Shown here: one piece after another, positions 13,738 to 21,258 of the stretch
Layout of the letters: each line of letters opens with the position of its first letter
Numbering within the stretch: position 1 is the first letter of the stretch
Position numbers and translations under genes: made by a program
The notes under the pieces: generated by a model
Database searches by the model: none
What the model saw: only the letters and a program-made list of their open reading frames with translations
What the model was told of the DNA's origin: nothing
Source: Mycobacterium kubicae
GTDB taxonomy: Bacteria; Actinomycetota; Actinomycetes; Mycobacteriales; Mycobacteriaceae
Direction of reading: 5' to 3'
Assembly: GCF_015689175.1 (NCBI RefSeq)
Contig: NZ_CP065047.1
Span: 2,604,001-2,668,000, forward strand
Length of the DNA: 64,000 bases

Positions 13738-16700
13738 ATGTCTGAGGACGTGGCAATCATCGGCGTTGCCTGCCGATTCCCCGGCGCGACCAGCCCGCAG
13801 GAATTCTGGCGGCTGTTGTGTGAAGCACGCGAAGCCACGCCGGCCGGTTTGGACAGCGTCGCCGAGTTCGACGCCAACTTCTTCAACGTCTCGCCCCGTG
13901 AGGCCAGCGCCATGGACCCGCGGCAACGATTGATGCTCGAATTGACCTGGGAGGTGCTCGAAGACGCTTTCGTTGTCCCCGATTCGGTGCGCGGACAACC
14001 GATTGCGATGTACGTCGGCGCGATGAACGACGACTACGCCTTTCTGACCACCGCGACGGGCCACGTGGACCACCACTCGTTCGCCGGCATCAGCAGAGGC
14101 ATGATCGCCAATCGGGTGTCGTACCTGTTCGACTGGCACGGCCCCAGCGTGACGGTGGATTCCGGGCAATCCTCGGCGCTGGTCGCCGTCCACCTGGCCT
14201 GCGAAACCCTACGCGGCGGTGCATCACCGCTCGTCGTCGCCGGCGGTGTGCACCTGAACCTGGCAAGTGAAACAGCCCCACTGGAAACCGAATTCGGTGC
14301 GGTGTCGGAATCCGGCCATACCTATGCCTTCGACGGCCGCGCCGACGGGTATGTGCGTAGCGAAGGCGCCGGCCTGGTCCTGCTCAAACCGTTAGCCGCG
14401 GCGGTGGCCGACGGTGACCAGATTCGGGCCGTCATCCGCGGCAGCGCCGTGGGCAACGCCGGACGTAGTGCCGCTGGGTTGACCGTCCCCTCGGTTGCCG
14501 GGCAAGTGAACGTCATACAGCGGGCCCTGGCCAGCGCCGACTTGGACAGCGGCCAAATCGACTATGTCGAAGCACATGGCACCGGCACCGAGATCGGCGA
14601 CCCGATTGAGGCGACCGCTCTCGGTGACGTCTTCACCGGCCGCCGGGACGATCCGGTGGCCGTGGGGTCGGTGAAGACCAACATCGGCCACACCGGGGCC
14701 GCCGCGGGGATAGCCGGTTTGCTCAAGGTGGTCCTGGCCCTCGAAAACGCCCAGCTGCCAGCAAGTCTCAACTATTCCGCCGCCAGCCCAGGCGTCGATC
14801 TGCAAGGTCTTGGACTGCGCGTTCACACGGCGTTGACCCCGTGGGCAGGCCAGCCGCGACGGGCCGGAGTGTCGTCGTTCGGGATGGGCGGGACCAACGC
14901 GCACGTGATCGTCGAGCAGGCCCCCGAGGCAGCCAAAAGCCCTGCCAGCAAGGCGGATACCGCTGTCGCGTGGGTGCTGTCGGCCGCCTCAGCTGAGGCG
15001 CTGGCCAATCAGGCCACGCGGTTGTCGGCCTGGGTGGATGAACGCACCGACCTGTACCCGGTCGATGTGGCGTGGTCGCTGATTTCGACCCGCGCCGTCT
15101 TCGAGCACCGGACTGTCGTCGTGGGCGCTGATCGCCCGGCCCTCCTGGCAGGGCTGGCTCAACCAGCTGTCACCGGTCGGGTCGGCTGGACGGGTAAGAC
15201 GGTGTTCGTGTTTCCAGGCCAGGGCGCACAGTGGCTGGGCATGGGCCAACGGCTCTATGAGCGGTTTCCCGTGTTTGCTTCGGCATTCGACGAAGCCGCA
15301 GGCGCGCTGGACGCGCATCTGCGGATGCCGCTGCGGCAGGTCATGTGGGGCACGGACGCCGCGCTGCTGCAAAATACCGAGTTCGCTCAGCCGGCGCTGT
15401 TCGCCGTCGAGGTCGCGCTGGCAGCGTTACTGCGGTCCTGCGGCCTAACGGCAGACTTCGTGATCGGCCACTCGGTCGGGGAGGTCGCCGCGGCGTATGT
15501 CGCGGGAGTACTGGCGCTACCGGACGCCGCGCGGGTGGTGGCGCGGCGCGGTCAATTGATGGCCGCACTGCCCGCTGGTGGCGCGATGGTGGCGGTGCTG
15601 GCCAGCGCGGAGGAGGTGACGCCATTGTTGCCGGCCGGCGTCGAAATCGCCGCGTACAACGGCCCCACCTCGGTGGTCATTTCCGGCCCGGAGGCAGCCG
15701 TCGGCGCAGTCGCCGAACGCTTGGTCGACCACGGCCGGCAGGTGCATCGGTTGGCGGTTTCACATGCGTTCCATTCGGCGCTGACGGAGCCCATGCTGCT
15801 GCGGTTCGCTGACGCACTTTCGGGCCTTGCCGCCCAGGAACCGCGAATCGGCTTGCTGACCAACGTAACCGGGCAGCTCGCCGAGCGCGGCTACGGGTCG
15901 GCGCAGTACTGGGTGGACCACGTGCGTCGGCCGGTCCGGTTCGCCGACAGCGTCGCGGCCGCGCAGACGCGCGGCGCCGGAGTCTTCGTCGAGGTGGGTC
16001 CCGGCGGGGGACTGACGTCGGCCGTGGAACAGTCGTTGAGTAACGATCGGGCACTGACGGTCACGACGCTGCCGCAGGATCGTCCCGAGGCTGAGTCGGT
16101 GCTTTCCGCGCTGGGCCGGCTGTTCAGTGCCGGCGCGAGTGTGGACTGGCGACCGGTGTTCGACGGAATGCGTCCCGCCCGGGTCGAATTGCCGACGTAC
16201 GGGTTCGCGCGGCAGCGGTATTGGTTGGGCGGCGGTGAAGATCTACTGATCGACCCGACTCCGAGCGACCCCGACACGATCGACCGGTTACGCCGGCTTT
16301 CCCCGACCGAGCAGCGCCGGGAACTGGTGGAGCTGGTGTGCTCGCACGCGGTGACGGTGCTGGGTCACCATAACGGCCACGACATCGACGCCTATCGCCC
16401 ATTCCAAGACCTCGGGTTCACTTCTCTGGCCGGAGTCGAGTTGCGCGACCGCCTCAAGAAAGTAACCGGGCTGGCCGGATTGTCACTCTCGCGCACGTTG
16501 ATATTCGACTATCCCACCCCCGCCGCTTTGGCCGATCACCTTGCTCGGCAGCTGGCACACGATGAATTTCCGGTTAAGTCAAACGAGAAAGACCTTTGGT
16601 CTCGACTGCGGACAATTCCCATCGCAGAGCTGCGCAGAACCGGATTGCTGGAAAAACTGATGGCGTTAACCGATGCGCCGGAAAACGCCAGCTTGGCGGC

Positions 16701-16794
16701 CGATATCGGCGACGACGAGATCGACTCGTTGAGTCCCGATGCGCTCATCGCGCTTGCGCTGCGTCAAGACAATGAAAATGGAGATTCGGATTAG
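13738..16794 (+). CDS. pks9: Type I polyketide synthase loading-type protein, KSQ-AT-ACP
   Basis: A 1018-aa protein that starts at the base after the upstream stop (TAG-ATG). The KS fold is complete (GVACRFPG, VEAHGTGT, TNIGHTGAA), but the active-site Cys is replaced. The motif reads VDSGQSSALVAVH with Gln144, the KSQ form known from macrolide loading modules, which decarboxylates malonyl-ACP to make an acetyl starter rather than condensing. The AT has GHSVGEVAAAY with Ser579 and HAFH at 676-679 (malonyl type). There are no DH, ER or KR domains. The ACP motif is GFTSL with Ser896, so Thr replaces the usual Asp. The acidic C-terminus with DSLSPDALIALAL looks like a docking helix of a different class from Pks7 and Pks8. 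It is inferred to load the assembly line although it is encoded last. Confidence 0.93.
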   Translation: MSEDVAIIGVACRFPGATSPQEFWRLLCEAREATPAGLDSVAEFDANFFNVSPREASAMDPRQRLMLELTWEVLEDAFVVPDSVRGQPIAMYVGAMNDDYAFLTTATGHVDHHSFAGISRGMIANRVSYLFDWHGPSVTVDSGQSSALVAVHLACETLRGGASPLVVAGGVHLNLASETAPLETEFGAVSESGHTYAFDGRADGYVRSEGAGLVLLKPLAAAVADGDQIRAVIRGSAVGNAGRSAAGLTVPSVAGQVNVIQRALASADLDSGQIDYVEAHGTGTEIGDPIEATALGDVFTGRRDDPVAVGSVKTNIGHTGAAAGIAGLLKVVLALENAQLPASLNYSAASPGVDLQGLGLRVHTALTPWAGQPRRAGVSSFGMGGTNAHVIVEQAPEAAKSPASKADTAVAWVLSAASAEALANQATRLSAWVDERTDLYPVDVAWSLISTRAVFEHRTVVVGADRPALLAGLAQPAVTGRVGWTGKTVFVFPGQGAQWLGMGQRLYERFPVFASAFDEAAGALDAHLRMPLRQVMWGTDAALLQNTEFAQPALFAVEVALAALLRSCGLTADFVIGHSVGEVAAAYVAGVLALPDAARVVARRGQLMAALPAGGAMVAVLASAEEVTPLLPAGVEIAAYNGPTSVVISGPEAAVGAVAERLVDHGRQVHRLAVSHAFHSALTEPMLLRFADALSGLAAQEPRIGLLTNVTGQLAERGYGSAQYWVDHVRRPVRFADSVAAAQTRGAGVFVEVGPGGGLTSAVEQSLSNDRALTVTTLPQDRPEAESVLSALGRLFSAGASVDWRPVFDGMRPARVELPTYGFARQRYWLGGGEDLLIDPTPSDPDTIDRLRRLSPTEQRRELVELVCSHAVTVLGHHNGHDIDAYRPFQDLGFTSLAGVELRDRLKKVTGLAGLSLSRTLIFDYPTPAALADHLARQLAHDEFPVKSNEKDLWSRLRTIPIAELRRTGLLEKLMALTDAPENASLAADIGDDEIDSLSPDALIALALRQDNENGDSD

Positions 16795-16867
16795 CTGCGC
16801 GGCAGTCGACAATAAAATCGGCTTACTGTTGCGGCGAAATCCGACAGATGTGTAATAGGGATCTCTT

Positions 16868-16896
16868 TTGCGGGACTGGGTGAAGCCGCTTAAACT
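16868..16896 (+). promoter_or_regulatory. Possible promoter for the downstream type III PKS
   Basis: Within the 167-bp gap between the KSQ protein and the next type III gene there is ttgcgg, a 17-bp spacer, then taaact. This fits a SigA-type promoter moderately well. It would give the downstream gene its own transcript in addition to read-through. No clear terminator is visible before it. Confidence 0.35.
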
Positions 16897-16961
16897 TTGA
16901 CTTTTAAGGAGTCTGTTCGGGCGGGCTGGCCGAGTCAAGTGAACAAAGCGAGAGCAGGGGC

Positions 16962-18023
16962 ATGAGCGTCATTGCAGGTGTCTACGGTGCATTGCCGCCG
17001 CACCGGTACAGCCAAAGTGAGATCACTGACCAGTTCGTCAAGTTCCCGGGCCTGGAAGAGCACGAGGAAATCGTCCGGCGCCTGCATGCCGCAGCCAAGG
17101 TCAACAGCCGGCACTTCGTCCTCCCGCTGGAGCAGTATCCGACGCTGACCGACTTCGGCGACGCCAACGAGATCTTCATCGAAAAGGCGGTCGACCTGGC
17201 CATTGAGGCCCTGATGGGTGCCCTGGACGAAGCCGGTCTGACACCGCAAGACATCGACATGATCGCCACTACCACCGTTACCGGGGTAGCAGTACCGTCC
17301 TTGGACGCCCGCATCGCCGGGCGCATCGGCCTGCGCCCCGACGTTCGCCGCACGCCGCTGTTCGGTTTGGGCTGCGTCGCCGGTGCCGCCGGGGTGGCCC
17401 GGTTGCACGACTACCTGCGCGGTGCACCCGACGACGTCGCCGTGTTGATCTCAGTCGAGCTGTGCTCGCTGACTTACCCGGCGGTCAAGCCGACGGTTTC
17501 GGGTCTGGTCGGCACCGCGCTGTTCGGTGACGGCGCGGCCGCGGTGGTTGCGGTGGGCGACCGGCGGGCTGAACAGTTGAGTCCGAGCGGACCCGACGTC
17601 CTCGACTCGCGCAGCAGCCTCTACCCGGACTCTTTGCACATCATGGGCTGGGACGTCGGTTCCCATGGCCTGCAGCTACGCCTTTCGCCCGAACTGACCA
17701 CGCTTGTGGAGCGGTATCTGGCCGACGATGTCGACGCGTTCCTCGGTATGCACGGCCTGACCAGGGACGACATCGGTGCTTGGGTGAGCCACCCCGGCGG
17801 TCCCAAGGTCATCGACGCGATCACTAAAAGTCTCGACCTGCCCCCGGACGCACTCGAACTGACGTGGCGCTCGCTCGGCGAGATCGCGAACCTGTCGTCG
17901 GCGTCGGTGCTGCACATTCTGCGCGACACCATCGAAAAGCGGCCGCCCAGCGGAAGCCCGGGCCTGATGCTGGCGATGGGACCCGGCTTCTGCGCCGAAC
18001 TGGTGCTACTGCGCTGGCGCTGA
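16962..18023 (+). CDS. pks11: Type III polyketide synthase, chalcone synthase-like
   Basis: Complete 353-aa type III PKS, the same length I recall for M. tuberculosis Pks11. Catalytic Cys138 lies in FGLGCVAGA, the His in VSHPGGPK and the Asn in EIANLSSAS. The ATG at 16962 is preceded by agagcagggg. Pks11 of M. tuberculosis has been reported to make methyl-branched alkylpyrones from long acyl-CoA starters. Here it could use either free acyl-CoA or a chain released by the modular synthases, none of which has a visible thioesterase. It is a close paralogue of the truncated gene at the window start, so the cluster is bracketed by two related enzymes. Its 3' end overlaps the convergent P450 gene by 18 nt. 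Confidence 0.94.
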   Translation: MSVIAGVYGALPPHRYSQSEITDQFVKFPGLEEHEEIVRRLHAAAKVNSRHFVLPLEQYPTLTDFGDANEIFIEKAVDLAIEALMGALDEAGLTPQDIDMIATTTVTGVAVPSLDARIAGRIGLRPDVRRTPLFGLGCVAGAAGVARLHDYLRGAPDDVAVLISVELCSLTYPAVKPTVSGLVGTALFGDGAAAVVAVGDRRAEQLSPSGPDVLDSRSSLYPDSLHIMGWDVGSHGLQLRLSPELTTLVERYLADDVDAFLGMHGLTRDDIGAWVSHPGGPKVIDAITKSLDLPPDALELTWRSLGEIANLSSASVLHILRDTIEKRPPSGSPGLMLAMGPGFCAELVLLRWR

Positions 18024-19300
18024 GCCGACCACTTCGACCGTCAATCCCGGCGAGGGAGATAACGCGGCGAAGTGCGCGGCGCGGATGCGCTGAGGCGGTA
18101 ACCGCAGCGTCGTGCGCGCCACGAGCCGTGCCAGCATTACCGTCATCTCCGTTGTCGCCATCGCCGCTCCGATGCACCGGTGCAACCCACCGCTGAACGG
18201 AATGAATTCGTGCGGTGCGGGCTTACGGTAGTCGGGTGCGTCGGTGTCCCACCGTCGCGGTCGGAACTCCGTTGCAGCAGGCCATATTTCGGGGAGCCGG
18301 TGGGTGACGTAGGCGCTGAAGATCAGTAACCGACCCGCTCGGATCCGGTGCCCCTTAAAGCGCAGGTCGCGGATCACCCGGCGGGCCGATATCACCGCGG
18401 GCGGGTAGAGCCGAAGTGTCTCGTGCACCACGCCGTTGAGATAGGTCAGCGCCGTGAGGTCGGTGGCCGTCGGGGGCCTGCCGCCCAGCACGGCGTCCAC
18501 CTCCGCCGCTGCGGCATCCCATGCACCGGGCGCGGTCAGCAACGTGTGCGCGGCCCAGGCCAAGGCGCCGCTGGTGGTCTCGTAACCCGCGGTGATGATG
18601 GAGACGATCGCGTCGCGGATCTCGTTGTCTTGCAGACCTTCCCCGTCATCGGAGCGGCCGTTGATCAACGTCGTCAACATATGGTCATCCGGTCTCGGTT
18701 GTGACCGCGCCTCGGCGATCCGCGCGTCGACGAGGTCGTCGATGCGCCTGCGAGCGGCCATCGCGCGCCGCCAGCCGGGGGAGTTCAGCCGCTTTTGCAC
18801 CCGCATCACCTGCGGCGGTCGACGCGTCAGAGCTAGTAGCGGTTCGAGTTGTTCGCCCAGGAAATCCGAATGCGCGGCCAGTCGCTGCCCGAACAGGCTA
18901 TCGGCGGTGCTGCGCCGGATCGTGTTGCGGAAGGCTTGGTAGAGATCCAGTTTCTCTCGCCCACTTGCCAGGTGTCGATCACGGCGTCGATGTTGGACAC
19001 CATCGTGTCCACATAGTCCTGAATCTGACGGTGCCGCAACCCCGGGGCGACCACACTGCGCCGTCTGCGGTGGTCTTCGCCGTCGCTGACAATCAGCGCG
19101 GTCGGCCCGTCGACAGGTACCAGATTCTCGAAGGTTTCTCGCCAACTGAACGCCTCGGCGTTGGCGAAGACGAACTTGTTGGCCTCTGGCCCCAGCAGAT
19201 ACGTGTACCCGTGGCTGCCGACCCCGGTGCTGATGACCGGGCCCCGTCTGCGGTACAGCGCCAGCAGGGCGTCGCCAGGTGGGTAGCGGACAAGCGTCAT
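18006..19300 (-). pseudogene. cyp139A1: Cytochrome P450, CYP139 family, interrupted by a frameshift
   Basis: P450 that would tailor the polyketide. The N-terminal part reads in one frame from ATG 19300 to the sequence TWQVGER. The rest (KLDLYQAFR onward) continues in another frame to the stop at 18006. The shift lies at 18950-18960, where the coding strand reads gggcgagagaaactgg. Either one base has been lost, or a GA pair has been gained in gagaga. Corrected, the protein would be 430-431 aa, the normal CYP139 length. The C-terminal frame holds the I-helix AGYETTSG, the ExxR motif ETLR, FRPRRW, and the haem loop FSGGLHRCIG with its Cys. As written, the gene would yield no complete P450. A sequencing error at this short repeat cannot be excluded. 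It overlaps the upstream ATPase gene by 4 nt (ATGA). Confidence 0.85.
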
Positions 19301-21069
19301 TCGAGCACCTCCGACACCTCCAGCCAGCGGCTCTCCACGGCAGTCACCTCCTCTTCCAGCGCCCGCAACTCCTGGGTCAGCTGCGCCAATCCCACGTGAT
19401 CGGATTGGTCGTACTCGGCCAACGCGGTGTGCTTGGCCGCGATCCGGTCGGCGAGGCGAGCGAGTTGGCGGTCCAGTGATGTGATTTCCTTCTCCGCGGC
19501 ACGACGCTGGGCGCCGGACATGGCTTGGGTTGGCGGCGCTGACGGTTCGGCCGCGCGGGTGTCAGCGGGACGGGCGGCCAACCGCAGATATTCGTCGATC
19601 CCACCGGGCAGGTGCCGCAGCTTGCCGTCGAGAACCGCGTATTGCTGATCGGTCACCCGCTCCAGCAAATAGCGGTCGTGGGAGACGACGATCAAGGTGC
19701 CTGGCCAGGAGTCGAGCAGGTCTTCGGTGGCGGTCAGCATGTCGGTGTCGACGTCGTTGGTGGGCTCGTCGAGCAGCAGTACGTTCGGTTCGGACAACAA
19801 GGTGAGCATCAGCTGCAGACGCCGCCGTTGGCCGCCCGACAGGTCGCCGACGCGTGAGGAGAGCTGACCGCCGCCGAAACCGAGCCGCTCCAGCAACTGC
19901 GTGGGTGTGACTTCCCGGCCCTCGACCTCATAGCCGCCGCGCAAGCTGCCCAGTAGGTCGACGATCCGGTCGTCGGCGAACTTGGCCAGCTCGTCGCCGC
20001 GCTGGTCGAGCACGGCCAGACGCACCGTCTTGCCCCGCTTCACCCGGCCCGTGTCGGGCTGGATGGTGCCGGCCAGCAACCCCAGCAGCGTTGATTTGCC
20101 CGCGCCGTTGGCCCCGACGATGCCGGTGCGTTCACCGGGTGCAATCCGCCATTCGACATCGCGCAGAATCGGACGGCCGTCAAAGGTGACCGACACGTCG
20201 AGCAGATCGATCACGTCTTTACCCAGCCGGGCGGTCGCCAGCTTCGCCAGCTCGACGGTGTTGCGCAGCGGCGGGACGTCGGCGATCAGCTGGTTCGCCG
20301 CATCGATGCGGAACTTCGGCTTGGACGTGCGGGCCGGTGGGCCGCGGCGCAACCAGGCCAACTCTTTGCGCATCAGGTTCTGTCGTTTCGCCTCCGCGGC
20401 GGCGGCCACCCGGTCCCGCTCGACGCGCTGCAGCACGTAGGCGGCATAACCTCCCTCGAAGGGCTCGACGATGCCGTCGTGGACCTCCCAGGTGGTGGTG
20501 GCGACCTCGTCCAGGAACCACCGGTCGTGGGTGACCAGCAGCAAACCGCCGGAGTTGCGCGCCCAGCGTTGCTGCAGATGGTTGGCCAGCCAGGTGATGC
20601 CTTCAATGTCGAGGTGGTTGGTGGGCTCGTCGAGGGCGATGATGTCCCACTCGCCGACCAGCAGTTGGGCCAGCTGGACGCGACGCCGCTGACCGCCGCT
20701 GAGAGTGGCGATTGTTGTGTCCCAGGCGATATCGGAGACCAGCCCGCCGACGACATCGCGGATGCGCGGGTCGCCCGCCCATTGGTGGTCGGGTCGGTCG
20801 CCGACCAGTGTCCAGCCGACGGTGCGGGCGGAGTCGAGGGTGTCGGCCTGGCTCAGGGCGCCGACGCGCACGCCGCTGCGCCGGGTGACCCGGCCGGAAT
20901 CCGGCTGCAGCGCACCCGTGAGCAGCCCGAGGAGGCTGGATTTCCCGTCGCCGTTTCGGCCGACGATACCGATGCGTGCACCGTCGTTGACGCCGAGCGT
21001 GACCGAATCGAACACCACCTGGTTCGGGTAGGCCAGGTGGATCGCTTCGGCTCCGAGCAGGTGCGCCAC
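19297..21069 (-). CDS. ABC-F family ATPase, Uup/macrolide-resistance type
   Basis: A 590-aa protein with two ABC ATPase domains and no membrane segments. Domain 1 has GRNGDGKSS, LSGGQRRRVQLAQ and DEPTNHLD. Domain 2 has GANGAGKST, LSGGQRRRLQLM and DEPTNDVD. A linker coil joins them, and a C-terminal coiled coil rich in Ala, Arg and Leu ends the protein, as in Uup. ABC-F proteins act on ribosomes, and several protect against antibiotics. The GTG at 21069 is chosen because ABC-F proteins usually begin just before the first beta strand (here VAHLLGAEAIHLAY); the frame is open to 21150. Its stop overlaps the P450 start by 4 nt, so the two are probably cotranscribed and translationally coupled. As I recall, M. 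tuberculosis carries this gene split in two (Rv1668c/Rv1667c); here it is whole. Confidence 0.9.
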   Translation of the reverse strand: MAHLLGAEAIHLAYPNQVVFDSVTLGVNDGARIGIVGRNGDGKSSLLGLLTGALQPDSGRVTRRSGVRVGALSQADTLDSARTVGWTLVGDRPDHQWAGDPRIRDVVGGLVSDIAWDTTIATLSGGQRRRVQLAQLLVGEWDIIALDEPTNHLDIEGITWLANHLQQRWARNSGGLLLVTHDRWFLDEVATTTWEVHDGIVEPFEGGYAAYVLQRVERDRVAAAAEAKRQNLMRKELAWLRRGPPARTSKPKFRIDAANQLIADVPPLRNTVELAKLATARLGKDVIDLLDVSVTFDGRPILRDVEWRIAPGERTGIVGANGAGKSTLLGLLAGTIQPDTGRVKRGKTVRLAVLDQRGDELAKFADDRIVDLLGSLRGGYEVEGREVTPTQLLERLGFGGGQLSSRVGDLSGGQRRRLQLMLTLLSEPNVLLLDEPTNDVDTDMLTATEDLLDSWPGTLIVVSHDRYLLERVTDQQYAVLDGKLRHLPGGIDEYLRLAARPADTRAAEPSAPPTQAMSGAQRRAAEKEITSLDRQLARLADRIAAKHTALAEYDQSDHVGLAQLTQELRALEEEVTAVESRWLEVSEVLE

Positions 21070-21258
21070 CCGGCCGACGCTAGTCGAAGCCAGCCCGAAG
21101 AATTGCAGCAGAAGTACCAGTGACGGCCTGCGAAAGTACCGGCTCGGCAAATAAGAGGACCGCGGCGGACTCGGAAGCCGGCATAAAACCGCGGGCGCGA
21201 CCGATGTGCCATGATGACCAAGCTGTCAAGGCGTACTCAGGGGCACCCAGGAGCAGTA

